The notes: generated by a model from the letters alone, not told the origin. A DNA stretch of 64,000 nt from Deltaproteobacteria bacterium (GCA_020632995.1 JACKEN010000022.1:12228-76227), one strand, 5' to 3'; counted from the stretch's first letter, positions 16,162 through 26,826 are shown. Made by a program: numbers and translations.

Positions 16162-17466
16162 TCAGGCGAGGCCGTGCTTGCGGCAGAAGTACCGGAGCTG
16201 GTGGTACGACAGGTCGAGGTCGCGCGCGGCCTGCGCCTGGTTGTGATCCGCGCGGTCGAGCGCCTCCACGAGGAGGCGCCGCTCGTAGCGGGCCACCTGC
16301 CCCTTGAAGCCCACCGCGGCGGCCTCGGACGGGACGTCGAGGAAGCCGATGTCCTCCGGCGTGAGCTCGTTCGTGGTGTCGCGGTAGACCGCGCGCTCGA
16401 TGATGTTCTTCAGCTCGCGCACGTTCCCCGGGAAGGGGTAGCGGTGGAGGAGATCGAGCGCCTCCTTGGACAGCCGCTTGCCCCGAAAGCTCGGCACCTC
16501 GCGCATGAAGCGATCCATGAAGTGCTGGGCGAGCGTCTCGATCTCGGCGTCGCGCTCCCGGAGCGGCGGCACGCGGATCGTCTCGAACGCGAGGCGGTCG
16601 TGCAGGTCGGCGAGGAACTCACCGCGCGCGATCTTCTCCTCGAGGTTGGCGTTGGTGGCGGCCACGATGCGCGTGTTCGCCTCGAGCTCCTCGGTGCCGC
16701 CCACGCGCGAGAACACGCCGTACTCCACCACCCGCAAGATCTTCTGCTGGAACGGGAGCGACATGTGGCCGATCTCGTCGAGGAAGAGCGTCCCGCCCGA
16801 CGCCTGCTCGAACTTGCCCACCCGCATGGACGCTGCGCCCGAGAACGCGCCCTTCTCGTGCCCGAAGAGCTCGCTCTCGAGGAGGGTGTCGGCGAGCGCC
16901 GCGCAGTTCACCGCGATGAAGGGGCGCCCGGGCACGCCCGCGGCGCGGTGGATCGCGCGCGCGATGAGCTCCTTGCCGGTGCCGCGCTCGCCCACCACCA
17001 ACAGCGGTCGCGGCACGCGCGCGACCTTCTCGACCTGCTGGAGGATCGCCTTGATCTGCGGTGAGTCGCCGACGATCGCGAAGCGGGACTCGGCCTCCTC
17101 CTCGAGCGAGCGGCTGTGCTCGATCAGCCGCGTGACGCGGTAGGTCTTGGCGAGCATCGTCCGCACGCGCGCCTCGAGCTTCGGTCCGAGCACCAGGAGG
17201 TCGTTCGCGCCCTGGGCCACCGCGTCCGCCGCGCTCTGCACGCTCCCGACCGCGGCCACCACCACGATCGGGACCTGCGGGTCGATCGCGCGCAGCCGTG
17301 GCACGAGGGCGGTGTCGGCCAGGAGCACGAGATCCGCCGGCCTTCGGCGCATGCGGGCGAGGAGCGCGCGGGCCGAGTGCACCGTGGCGCTCCGGGCGTC
17401 GGTGGACGCACGCAGCGCCTCTTCCAGGCCCTCGTGGGCCCCGAGGATCAGGATCTGTCTGGGCAC
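16162..17466 (-). CDS. Sigma54-dependent activator, PspF-like AAA+ domain with degenerate receiver
   Basis: 434 residues. The N-terminal 105 residues resemble a receiver fold but lack a clear acidic phosphorylation pocket (LVLLADTALVP). The AAA+ domain begins FAIVGDSPQIKAIL and has Walker A GERGTGKE, GGTLFLDEIG (Walker B), an altered loop GAFSGA instead of GAFTGA, and LHDRLAFETIRVPPLRERD, closest to PspF. A Fis-type helix-turn-helix closes the protein (NQAQAARDLDLSYHQLRYF). It reads towards the NfeD-flotillin pair, separated by a gap holding a sigma54-type promoter, so it probably activates that pair under envelope stress; this is inferred from PspF biology. A Thr-to-Ser change in the sigma54-contact loop is conservative. 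Confidence 0.85.
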   Translation of the reverse strand: MPRQILILGAHEGLEEALRASTDARSATVHSARALLARMRRRPADLVLLADTALVPRLRAIDPQVPIVVVAAVGSVQSAADAVAQGANDLLVLGPKLEARVRTMLAKTYRVTRLIEHSRSLEEEAESRFAIVGDSPQIKAILQQVEKVARVPRPLLVVGERGTGKELIARAIHRAAGVPGRPFIAVNCAALADTLLESELFGHEKGAFSGAASMRVGKFEQASGGTLFLDEIGHMSLPFQQKILRVVEYGVFSRVGGTEELEANTRIVAATNANLEEKIARGEFLADLHDRLAFETIRVPPLRERDAEIETLAQHFMDRFMREVPSFRGKRLSKEALDLLHRYPFPGNVRELKNIIERAVYRDTTNELTPEDIGFLDVPSEAAAVGFKGQVARYERRLLVEALDRADHNQAQAARDLDLSYHQLRYFCRKHGLA

Positions 17467-17602
17467 CTGCGAGACATTTCAACAGATCTGAGAATTATTG
17501 TCACATTGGCCGATTCGACGACCGTTCCGGCGCTGCGGCATGGCCTCGATCACACCGCTTCGCATGCGCGCTGGATCACGTTAGCCTCGCCGCCGCCGCC
17601 CC

Positions 17603-18118
17603 ATGCACCGCCTCGCCGCTCCCATGACCCTCCTGGCCCTGCTCGCACCAGGCTGCGCCATCTACTGCCCGGTCTACGCCACCTCGGGCTGCGTGGAGGT
17701 GGCCAAGCTCGACGGCCTGGGCGCCCAGGGGCGCCACGAGGCGCTCATCGGGTACCTGGACGACGAACGGAGCTGGGTCCGGGAGGAGGCGGCCAAGGCG
17801 CTGGGGCGCCACCACGTCCGCGCGGCCCAGCCCGCGCTCCGGGCCCGCCTGAACGACGGGTCCGAGCGGCGCTATGTGCGGGCGGAGGCGGCCCGGGCGC
17901 TCGGCCGGCTCGGGGCGCGGGACACCACCTCGGACCTGCGGGCGGCGGCGCGCGCCGACGCGGCGCCGGAGCTGAAGCTCGCGGTGCTCGAGGCCCTGTG
18001 CACGATGGACCCGGCCGGGCCCGACACCCAGGCCACGGTGCAGGGGCTCGTGACGGACGAGGACGTCCTCGTGGCGTCGGCGGCCAAGCACCGGCAGGGC
18101 ACGGGGTGCGGGTCGTGA
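17603..18118 (+). CDS. HEAT-repeat lipoprotein (first gene of collagen-like operon)
   Basis: 171 residues with a signal ending ALLAPGCAIYC, a lipobox. The rest is HEAT/PBS-lyase-type helical repeats (WVREEAAKALGRHH, YVRAEAARALGRLG, LKLAVLEALCTM). HEAT arrays mediate protein binding. An internal ATG at 17624 gives a shorter signal. It overlaps the next gene by four bases (GTGA) and begins a run of five overlapping genes ending at 22338. The exact role is unknown. Confidence 0.78.
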   Translation: MHRLAAPMTLLALLAPGCAIYCPVYATSGCVEVAKLDGLGAQGRHEALIGYLDDERSWVREEAAKALGRHHVRAAQPALRARLNDGSERRYVRAEAARALGRLGARDTTSDLRAAARADAAPELKLAVLEALCTMDPAGPDTQATVQGLVTDEDVLVASAAKHRQGTGCGS

Positions 18119-19220
18119 GGCGCCTCATGGTCCTGCTCCTGGGCCTCGCGGCGGGGTGCGCCACCGCGCCCACCCATATGTACGACCTCATGGACGCGGA
18201 GGGCGACGAGGCGGTGGCCGACGCCCTGGAGTCCGCCGCAGCCGTCCTGACCGACCGCGGGGCGCGCGCGGCCACCCGCGAGGCGGCGGCTCGAACCCTC
18301 GGGCGGCTGCGGAGCGACGCGCCGGCCGCGATCTCGGCCCTGCAGCTGGGGCTGGCCGCGGACCAGGCCCCGGGCCTGCGCCGGCAGTCGGCGTGGGCGC
18401 TCGGTGAGCTCCGGAGCCCGGCCGCGCTCCCGGTGCTCACCGCGGCGCTCCGATCGCCTCTGGACGACGAGACCGGGGCCTACCTGCTCGAGGCGGTGGC
18501 CAAGCACTACCCGGTGATGGCGGGGGACGAGGAGACCCTGGTCCGGGTGGTGGAGGCGATGGTGTTCTACGCGGGCAACCGCCAGGGCGCGCCGGCCGCG
18601 ATGTACGACCTGCTGGGGGCCCGGACCCGCACCGTGGCGGTGAACGTGCGGGTGTTGTCGAACGCGCTCCAGACCCTGTCGTCGGCCAACACCGCGGGGA
18701 ACCGTGCCGCGGTCTACAACGCCACGCTGGAGCTGCTCGAGAAGGTGGCGTCCAAGACCGGGGAGATCCGGGCCGGGCCGGCGGCGTGGTCGGCGCGGGT
18801 CGAGGCGGCGATGCGGGCGGCCCGCGCGGCCCACGACGCGGACCCCGAGGGCACCGGCCTCCTGGTGCTGTGGTACCTGGGCCAGCTGGCGTCCGAGCAG
18901 GAGCTGGCGGGGCCGGCGGGCCAGGTGCTGGCGGGGGACGACGTGCCCGAGGCGGCCCGGCCCACCCGGTCGCCGCGGGCGGCCCAGCGCCTGGTGGCGG
19001 CGTGGGCGCTCGCGCGCTTGCAGGCCCACGCGCTGGGGCCGCGGCGCGCGCTCCTGTTGGACGTGCTCTCGGATGAGCTCGAGCCCAAGGTCATGCAGGT
19101 GCTGGCGGATCTGCCGGTGCGAGCGGGTGAGGTGGACGCGGTGCAGCGGGTCCTCGGGATCACCGGGCGGATCGCGCCCGCCACGCCGGGCGCGGCCACC
19201 GTGCGCGGGGAGGGCCACCG

Positions 19221-19224
<4 letters not shown>
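18115..19224 (+). CDS. HEAT-repeat lipoprotein (second gene of collagen-like operon)
   Basis: About 369 residues from a GTG within the GTGA overlap. The signal RRLMVLLLGLAAGCATAP has a clear lipobox. HEAT-type helices cover the N-terminal half (LRRQSAWALGELRSPAALPVL) and further Ala/Leu-rich helices the rest. No enzyme motif was seen. It ends in ATGA overlap with the collagen-like gene, so the two proteins are made together and may form an envelope assembly platform. Confidence 0.78.
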
Positions 19225-20647
<1,423 letters not shown>

Positions 20648-20657
<10 letters not shown>

Positions 20658-21769
20658 CGAGAACGACATTGGTCCTGGCGTTGACGCTGGCGGGGTGCGC
20701 GAGCGGGCCGACGCCGGTGCAGGTGCGGCAGATGGGCCAGCGGGGCGACACCGCGGGGCTCTTCGAGGCCTGGGAGTCCGCGAGCAAGGACAAGGTCCGG
20801 GTGGCGGTGCTGGAGGCCTTCGCGCAGAACCCGTCCGACGCCGCCGGGCAGCGCCTGGTGGTGAAGCAGGCGCGGGAGGCGACCTCCCGCCCGGTGCAGC
20901 TGGCCGCGCTGCGGGCCCTCGCGGCGTACCAGGGCGATGACGTGGTCGGCGCGCTGGTGCCGGCCCTCGGCCACCCGTGGCCGGAGGCCCGGGAGGTGGC
21001 GCGGGCCAACCTCGCGGCCCAGGGCCCGCGGGCCCACGCGGCGCTCCTCGCCGCGGTGGGGTCCGACGCCAACCCGTGGGTGCGGGCGGGGGCGACCAAG
21101 CTCCTGGTGCAAGGCGCCTTGACGCATGCTCCGGTGCGCCCCGCGGTCGAGGACGCGCTCCTCGCGCGGGCGCGGGACGATCAGATCGCCACGGTGCGGG
21201 AGGCGGCGGTGGTGGGCCTGGGCGCGCTGAAGGTGGCCGCGGCCCGCCCGGTGCTGGGCGAGCTCGCCCGCACCGACCCCGATACGCAGGTCCGCTTGCA
21301 GGCGGATCAGGCCCTGCGGAGCCTGGGTGAGGTCTCGGCCGAGGAGGAGGTCGTGGTCGCGGTGCTCCCGCTCAAGGACGACACCGGCGGCGCCGACCCC
21401 GAGGCGGCCCGGCTGGGCATGCAGGTGGCCGAGTACGTGGCGGCCCGGCTGTCCGAGACCCGGGTCTGCAAGGTGGTGGACAGGGCCAAGCTCGAGGCGG
21501 CGCTCGAAGAGATGCGGAAGGTGGGCAAGCACGTCTACGACGGCGACGCCCCCAACGTGCCCGAGATCGGCGCCTTCAAGCTGGCGAACCAGCTCGTCTA
21601 CGGCTCGGTGCAGCGCCAGGGCGGGACCTACACCGTGGTGCTGAACCGGATGCAGGTGTCTACGTTGGAGCTGGTGCCGGGGGCGGCGGTCACGGTGCGC
21701 GGCTACCGCGCCGACCTCGACAAGCTCAAGGTGGAGGCGGCGGACCGCTTCGTGAAGAGGTTCCGTTGA
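20648..21769 (+). CDS. HEAT-repeat plus CsgG/FlgO-like lipoprotein
   Basis: 373 residues with a signal TTLVLALTLAGCASG (lipobox). Residues about 30-225 are HEAT-type repeats (KVRVAVLEAFAQNP, VQLAALRALAAYQ). Residues about 230-370 form a domain opening VVVAVLPLKDDTGG with ARLSETRVCKVVDRAKLEAALEE and NQLVYGSVQRQGGTYTVVL, the pattern of CsgG/FlgO/LpoB-like periplasmic domains. CsgG forms the curli export pore and LpoB activates PBP1b, so export of the collagen-like protein or a cell-wall link are both possible. The gene overlaps its neighbours on both sides. Confidence 0.75.
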
Positions 21770-22338
21770 GGCGTGCAGGCCTGCTTGCGGTGGGGCTCTT
21801 GCTCGTGGGCTTCGGCCCGGGGGCGGACCCGTTCCTGGGCCTCCGGGTGGGGGCCTCGTCCGGGGAGGTCGAGTCGGCCCTGAGGGGGGCGCGGCTCGAG
21901 GTGGACGCGACCTCCGTGCAGCCGGGGGCCCTCCGGGACGGGCTGGTGCGGACCGGGCTCCTCGAGGCCATCCACCGGGCCGACGCCACCCCGCGCTCGA
22001 TGGAGGGCGGGCTCGACCCCGCCGCCTTCAGCCGCCTCCGGGCGGGGCAGGCCGACGGGGCCCGCTACACGGTGGCGGAGTCGCCCCGCGGGGTGGACTT
22101 CGTGCTGGTGCGGGTGAAGGTGCCGGTGGACCCGAGCCGGGACAATCGGGACGGGTGGTCGAGGGACCGCTTGCATCGCCTGCAGGAGGCCTTGCGGGCC
22201 TTCGGGGGCTTCGCGCTTCGGACCGCGAAGCAGGACCGGTACGAGAACCGGTTCGAGTGGAAGGGCAAGGGGCGCGGTGGGCGGGTGTTCGTGCGCTACG
22301 TGCCCGAGGACGACGAGCTGGTGGCGCTCTTGTACTGA
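21766..22338 (+). CDS. Exported protein of unknown function (last gene of collagen-like operon)
   Basis: 190 residues from a TTG start in a TTGA overlap with the preceding stop. The signal is RRAGLLAVGLLLVGFGPGADP. The body begins LGLRVGASSGEVESALRGARLEV, a fold resembling small periplasmic proteins that start with a short beta strand plus helix, and ends in charged beta strands (RYENRFEWKGKGRGGRVFVRYVPE). No family was recognised. Conservation of the tight overlap suggests it belongs to the same assembly as the four genes before it. Confidence 0.65.
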   Translation: MRRAGLLAVGLLLVGFGPGADPFLGLRVGASSGEVESALRGARLEVDATSVQPGALRDGLVRTGLLEAIHRADATPRSMEGGLDPAAFSRLRAGQADGARYTVAESPRGVDFVLVRVKVPVDPSRDNRDGWSRDRLHRLQEALRAFGGFALRTAKQDRYENRFEWKGKGRGGRVFVRYVPEDDELVALLY

Positions 22339-22362
22339 CCGGATGCCCGGCGCTCGACGAAC

Positions 22363-22378
22363 TACGAAGATCTTCGTA
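22363..22378. promoter_or_regulatory. Operator 1: perfect 16-base palindrome for BlaI-type repressor
   Basis: TACGAAGATCTTCGTA is a perfect inverted repeat. BlaI/MecI repressors bind dyads of the TACA...TGTA type upstream of their own gene; the outer TAC/GTA bases agree. It lies 36 bases before the blaI-like start. A second copy is 22 bases downstream centre to centre, about two helical turns, allowing two repressor dimers on one face. Confidence 0.75.
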
Positions 22379-22384
22379 GACAAC

Positions 22385-22400
22385 TACGAAGGTCTTCGTA
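22385..22400. promoter_or_regulatory. Operator 2: near-perfect copy of the BlaI-type palindrome
   Basis: TACGAAGGTCTTCGTA differs from operator 1 by one central base. It runs into GTATATAG, a probable -10 region, so repressor binding would block the promoter of the BlaI/M56 operon. Confidence 0.75.
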
Positions 22401-22413
22401 TATAGACGAGCGC

Positions 22414-22803
22414 ATGGGCGACCTCCCGATGCCGACCGACGCCGAGCTCGCGATCCTCGCGGTGCTCTGGCGAGACGGGCCCTGCACCGTCCGGCAGGTG
22501 CACGAGGCGCTCTCGGCGGCCCACGACACCGCGTACACGACCACCCTCAAGCTGATGCAGGTGATGACCCAGAAGGGCCTGCTCGTGCGCGACGCCTCCC
22601 AGCGCAGCCACGTGTTCCGGGCGGCGAAGCCGGCCGCACGCACCCAGGGTCACCTGGTGAAGAAGCTGGTGGAGGCGGCGTTCGAGGGGTCCGCCGCGCG
22701 GCTCGCGATGCGGGCGCTGTCGACGAAGCGCGCCTCGCTCGAGGAGCTCGAGGCGCTCGAGACGATGATCGAGCGCCTGAAGGCGGAGCAGCGCGATGAC
22801 TGA
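22414..22803 (+). CDS. BlaI/MecI/CopY family transcriptional repressor
   Basis: 129 residues, the family length. The winged helix-turn-helix opens MPTDAELAILAVLWRDGPC with VRQVHEALSAAHDTAYTTTLKLMQVMTQKGLLVRD, the core BlaI/MecI signature; the C-terminal half (HLVKKLVEAAFEGSAARLAMRAL) is the dimerisation and cleavage region. BlaI proteins repress until cleaved after signalling by a BlaR1-type M56 membrane protease, here encoded by the next gene with an 8-base overlap. Two matching palindromes upstream indicate autoregulation. Confidence 0.93.
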   Translation: MGDLPMPTDAELAILAVLWRDGPCTVRQVHEALSAAHDTAYTTTLKLMQVMTQKGLLVRDASQRSHVFRAAKPAARTQGHLVKKLVEAAFEGSAARLAMRALSTKRASLEELEALETMIERLKAEQRDD

Positions 22804-24640
22804 TCTGTTGGCGTCGCGCTGGACGGTGGCGCTCGCGGAGGCGCTGGTGGCCTTGCTCGGCCAGGGTTTGCTCGTCGTGGTGCTCCATGAGGTCGCGCGG
22901 GTCGTCGTCGGACCGGGGCGGCCGCGTGCGCGATACGCGCTGGCGTCGGTGGCGCTCTTCGCGCTGCCGACGTGCCTGGTCGCAACCTGGTGGTCGATCG
23001 TCTCGGCGCCCGCCCCGCAGGGTGTTGGCACGCCAGCATCTGTTGGGTTCGCGTCGTGGGTCGTCCTCGCGTGGTGGTTGGGCGCCACTGCGACGCTGCT
23101 TCGGCTCGCCGGCGCCTGGCTGCGGCTGCGGCGCGTCGTGGCGCGCGCGAGCGACGCGGTGGATCGCGGTTGGCTCGAGGCGCGCGACCGCCTCGCCCCG
23201 CTCGCGGGCGTCGCTGGGGGCGTCGCGATCAAGGCGTGGGCCGGCGCCGACGTCCCGATGGTGGTCGGGGTGCTCCGCCCGGTGGTGCTCCTGCCGCTCG
23301 CGCTCGCCACCGGCGCTTCCCCCGGCTGCGTCGACGCGGTGCTCGCGCACGAGCTGATGCACCTGCGACGCCACGACTACCTCGTGAACCTGCTCCAGTC
23401 GGTGGTGGAGGCGCTCCTGTTCTATCACCCCGCGGTCTGGTGGCTCTCCCACCGGATGCGCGTGGAACGCGAATACTGCTGCGACGACGGCGCCGCGCTC
23501 CTCCTCGACGATCGGCTCGGGTACGCCCGAGCGCTGGTCGAGCTGGAGCGGCTCCGCGGCGCACCCCCCGCGCTCGCCCTGGGCGCATCCGGAGGTCCCT
23601 TGAAGAAGCGAGTGATGCGAATGATCGATCGGCGCGGGTCGACCCCGCGCCCGGGGTTCGCCGCGGTGGGCGCCCTGGCGGTGCTGGTCGTGGTCGCCGC
23701 CGGTCTGGCGACGGGCGCGGCGGCGCAGGCGGCGGAGGCGGCGCTCTCGGCGCGCTGGATGCCGCCCAGCGTGGCCCGGCACGCCGATGCGATCGTCCGG
23801 GCGTCGGAGCGGAACGGCGTCGACGCGGACCTGTTGGCTGCGATGCTGCTGATCGAGTCGGGCGGCGACGAGGCGGCGAGGAGCCCGTCCGGCGCGGCCG
23901 GGCTGATGCAGCTCATGCCCGAGACCGCGCGCCGCATCGCGAAGGCCCGCGGGCTCGAGGCGCCCACCGACGCGGCGCTCCTCGACCCGGAGCTCAACGT
24001 CGACTTCGGAGCCTGGTACCTGGCGCGCCAGCTCGAGCGCTTCGAGGATCCGCGGCTCGCGGTGGCGGCCTACAACGCAGGCCCTGCGCGGGTGGTGGCC
24101 CACGTCGAGCGCGGCCAGCGCCTCCCGGACGAGAGCCGCCGCTACGCCGACCAGGTGATCGCACTGTGGTCCGAGCGGTCCGAAGCTACGTCACCCACGC
24201 TGACCGGACTCTTCGAGCGAACACGCGCGCAGCTCCGGGGTCGGATGAAGGCCCCGGTGGACCTCTCGGCCGTGCGCCTCGGCTTCGGCGAGAACGCCCA
24301 CCCGATCCGCAAGGTGCCCTTCGAGCACCAGGGCATCGACGTCCCGCAGGCAGAGGGCACCTCGGTGCAAGCAGCGTTGCGGGGTGTGGTCCGCAGCGTC
24401 GACGCCAAGGGCACCGCGGACGCTCGCGGCCGCTACATCGTGCTCCAGCACGGGCGGCTCGAGACGCGCTACTACCACCTGGCCGCGGTGCGGGTGGCGG
24501 TGGGGCAACAGGTCGAGGCGGGTGAGGTGATCGGCGAGGTCGGCAACAGCGGTGTGAGCACCGGCCCCCACCTCCACTTCGAGGTGCGGGAGATGGGGAC
24601 GCCGGTGGATCCGGGGCTCTACTACGACCTCGGGCGCTGA
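22796..24640 (+). CDS. BlaR1-like M56 membrane metalloprotease fused to lytic transglycosylase (SLT) and M23 endopeptidase
   Basis: 614 residues with three enzyme modules. Residues 1-280 are a BlaR1/MecR1-type M56 domain: about three N-terminal membrane segments, zinc motif HELMH at 185-189 and third ligand in EREYCCDD (Glu226). A further membrane segment (AVGALAVLVVVAAGLATGA, about 287-305) leads to a periplasmic soluble lytic transglycosylase domain: catalytic Glu354 in LLIESGGDE, GLMQLMPETA and AAYNAGPARV (about 424-432). Residues about 500-610 are an M23/LytM domain with all motifs intact: HQGID (His511, Asp515), RYYHL and HLHFEV (His592, His594). BlaR1 carries a penicillin-binding sensor at this position; here it is replaced by two peptidoglycan-cleaving enzymes, so the protein probably senses or acts on wall damage and relieves BlaI repression. 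The role is inferred; the domains are plainly visible. Confidence 0.9.
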   Translation: MTDLLASRWTVALAEALVALLGQGLLVVVLHEVARVVVGPGRPRARYALASVALFALPTCLVATWWSIVSAPAPQGVGTPASVGFASWVVLAWWLGATATLLRLAGAWLRLRRVVARASDAVDRGWLEARDRLAPLAGVAGGVAIKAWAGADVPMVVGVLRPVVLLPLALATGASPGCVDAVLAHELMHLRRHDYLVNLLQSVVEALLFYHPAVWWLSHRMRVEREYCCDDGAALLLDDRLGYARALVELERLRGAPPALALGASGGPLKKRVMRMIDRRGSTPRPGFAAVGALAVLVVVAAGLATGAAAQAAEAALSARWMPPSVARHADAIVRASERNGVDADLLAAMLLIESGGDEAARSPSGAAGLMQLMPETARRIAKARGLEAPTDAALLDPELNVDFGAWYLARQLERFEDPRLAVAAYNAGPARVVAHVERGQRLPDESRRYADQVIALWSERSEATSPTLTGLFERTRAQLRGRMKAPVDLSAVRLGFGENAHPIRKVPFEHQGIDVPQAEGTSVQAALRGVVRSVDAKGTADARGRYIVLQHGRLETRYYHLAAVRVAVGQQVEAGEVIGEVGNSGVSTGPHLHFEVREMGTPVDPGLYYDLGR

Positions 24641-24650
24641 TCGGGCGTCA

Positions 24651-26423
24651 TCAGGGGTTCGGCACGGAGAGCGTCAGCAGGAAGTCGATCAGCGCCGCCT
24701 TGTCGGTGGCGGAGAGCGCCTGGAAGTTGTTGATCACGGCGACCGCCTCGCCGTCGTTCGCGTTCCCATCCGCGCCATCGTGCATGATGATGGCCTCCTC
24801 GAGGGTGCGCGCGCGCCCGTCGTGCAGCCACGGCCCGTTGTCGGCGACGCCCCACAGCTTGGTGGTGAGCCACTCGTCGTTCGGGATGATGTTGCCGCCG
24901 TCGTCCACCTGGTTCGGGGACTGCTGTGCCAGGTACGCACCCAGGTCGTGCCGCTTGAGGTCGCTGTAGAGCGGCACCGTGACGGTCAGATCGGCGTTGG
25001 CAGGCAGCCGGTGGCCGAACTCGGGGGGCAGGGTGCCCGGGTTGGTGAGGTCGATGCAGTAGAACCCGGTCGGGCAGGTCGAGATGGCCGGGAGCGTGCT
25101 CGCCTTTCCGACCTGCGTCGACCTGAGCGCATCCTGCGTCGCCTGAGCGCTGATGGTCTCGAGGACTGAGTGGCGGGTGGCCTCGACCTCCGAGAAGCTG
25201 CCCAGGTTGGCGCTGCCGTAGATCGCCGTGTTCGGGCAGGCCCTCGCGGGGCTCGCGAGCTGGATGCGGAACAGCGGGCCGCGGCGCGTGGTGAGGCTCT
25301 GCACGTGGCAGCTCGTGCAGCCGATCCGATCGAAGATCACCTCACCCCTGGTCCCAGGCACGAAGCTCGGGGACACCGGAGGCCGGAGCATGCCGGTGAA
25401 CGCGGCGAGGGCCGCCACGTTGCCCAGCGACTGCTGCACCTGGAGGCTCTGCGCGTTGGGCACGATGGAGACGTTGTCCACCGCCATCTCGTTCCTCAGG
25501 CCGTCGGCGTCGCAGTCCGTGTTGACGCCGACGACCTCCACCGGCTGGATGCTGAAGTGGAAGTCGAGGGCGCTCTTGCAGAAGCTGCGGAGCGTCGCGG
25601 TGATGCCCTTGTGCTGCAGGGGGCGGACGATCAGGTCAGCCGAGACGCCGCTGATCTGCGAGACGTCCCGGACGGGGCTGGCGCAGGTGGCGTTCGGGCA
25701 GGTGATGGTGATGTCACCGAAGTCGACGCCCTTGGCGATGAGGTGCCGGGTGACTTGCACGCCCGGAAAGGCGGCGGCGGCGGCGGTCGCGCCGGCCTCG
25801 ATGGCCAGCAGCGTCTCGCTCATCTCGATGGCGAGCTCTTGAGCATAGCCCGTCCCGTAGGTCTTCGGCGGCGCGCGCACCACGTGGGTGAGGCGGGGCT
25901 GGGTGTCGGCGGCGCCGCCGACGCTCGGGAAGGCGCTGTTGGCGAGGAGCACGGACGCGAAGTCCGCGGCGCCGCCGAGGCCACCCGGCTTCTGGGTGCG
26001 GTGGAGCTCGCCGGGGGGCACGTAGGTCCCGGCCGAGTTGTGGCAGCCGAAGCAGGCCTGGGCGTCGAGCCCGTTGACGCGCACGAACGGGATCTCGAGC
26101 CCCGACCCTGCCACCGCGGTGCCCCAGAACGCCTGGCGAATGCCCGATCGCGGCCCGGTGGGGCCCTCGCCGTGGCCATCGCTCGGGAGGTAGGCGGCGC
26201 CGAAGAACTGGCGACCCGACTGCACCACCTGGCTCGGCGTGTACGCGCCGGCAGCGAGCTGGTCCTGGGCGATGGAGACGGGCGTGGTGATGACGCGATC
26301 CTGGGCGAGCGCATGGGTGGGGGCCCCGGCGCCCACGAAGAGGGCGAGCGCGCCGAGGCGGACGAGGTGGTTCGGAGCAGTCGTCTCCGTGTTGGCGGTC
26401 GATTGTCTCAAGCTCTTCTCCAT
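24651..26423 (-). CDS. Di-haem oxidoreductase (DHOR / c-type cytochrome peroxidase-like)
   Basis: 590 residues from the ATG giving MEKSLRQS; another ATG six bases upstream is possible. A signal with ALAQDR at its end is followed by two c-type haem sites, CFGCH and CTSCH, in the layout of the di-haem oxidoreductase family that is distantly related to MauG and di-haem peroxidases. LWGVADNGPWLHDGRA and AIIMHDGADGNAN are typical C-terminal family motifs. It should act in the periplasm as an electron-transfer or oxidising enzyme with unknown substrate. A perfect 16-base palindrome overlaps the region just upstream of the start. Confidence 0.85.
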   Translation of the reverse strand: MEKSLRQSTANTETTAPNHLVRLGALALFVGAGAPTHALAQDRVITTPVSIAQDQLAAGAYTPSQVVQSGRQFFGAAYLPSDGHGEGPTGPRSGIRQAFWGTAVAGSGLEIPFVRVNGLDAQACFGCHNSAGTYVPPGELHRTQKPGGLGGAADFASVLLANSAFPSVGGAADTQPRLTHVVRAPPKTYGTGYAQELAIEMSETLLAIEAGATAAAAAFPGVQVTRHLIAKGVDFGDITITCPNATCASPVRDVSQISGVSADLIVRPLQHKGITATLRSFCKSALDFHFSIQPVEVVGVNTDCDADGLRNEMAVDNVSIVPNAQSLQVQQSLGNVAALAAFTGMLRPPVSPSFVPGTRGEVIFDRIGCTSCHVQSLTTRRGPLFRIQLASPARACPNTAIYGSANLGSFSEVEATRHSVLETISAQATQDALRSTQVGKASTLPAISTCPTGFYCIDLTNPGTLPPEFGHRLPANADLTVTVPLYSDLKRHDLGAYLAQQSPNQVDDGGNIIPNDEWLTTKLWGVADNGPWLHDGRARTLEEAIIMHDGADGNANDGEAVAVINNFQALSATDKAALIDFLLTLSVPNP

Positions 26424-26424
26424 G

Positions 26425-26440
26425 TGCAACCGGGGTTGCA
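26425..26440. promoter_or_regulatory. Palindrome at the start of the di-haem oxidoreductase gene
   Basis: TGCAACCGGGGTTGCA is a perfect inverted repeat (7-base arms, GG centre) ending one base before the chosen ATG on the minus strand. It may be an operator or an mRNA hairpin near the ribosome site. It also covers the alternative upstream ATG, which favours the start at 26423. Confidence 0.4.
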
Positions 26441-26826
26441 GTGAGCGCGCCTCCGAGCGTCGGAGGTGCGCGCGCCGGTCGGCGCGAAGTCTCTGTAAGT
26501 GATCTTTGCCGCGACAGGAAGGTGTTCGAATGTCGGCTGAATTCTCGATTCGACCAACTCATCTGAACCGCTCGAAGAGGCTGACATTTCGGCGAGATAT
26601 CTCGCGATCGTGGGGGTGATGATCTCGCGGTTCGTATGCTGTTGGATTCACTCAGTGGTCGAGGCATCGATGAAGTGCGTCGAATGAATGCAGGACTACT
26701 TGCATATAGAGGCGGGCGGCTTCGACGCGCCGAGGGGGATCCGTCGACGCGACGGCGGGCGCACGCCGCGGCTCGGGCGCCGGAAGGCGGAGCCCCAAGA
26801 CAGGCCCGCGGTGGTATGGCAGGCGG
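26441..26826. other. Divergent intergenic region, no gene seen
   Basis: About 390 bases between the divergent di-haem oxidoreductase and 5'-nucleotidase genes, with lower GC than the surroundings around 26500-26720. It contains an imperfect inverted pair GAATGTCGGC / GCTGACATTT, the palindrome CGAGATATCTCG and two copies of ATCTCGCG. TTGCATATAG near 26700 could be part of a plus-strand promoter. No convincing coding frame or structured RNA was recognised. Confidence 0.5.
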
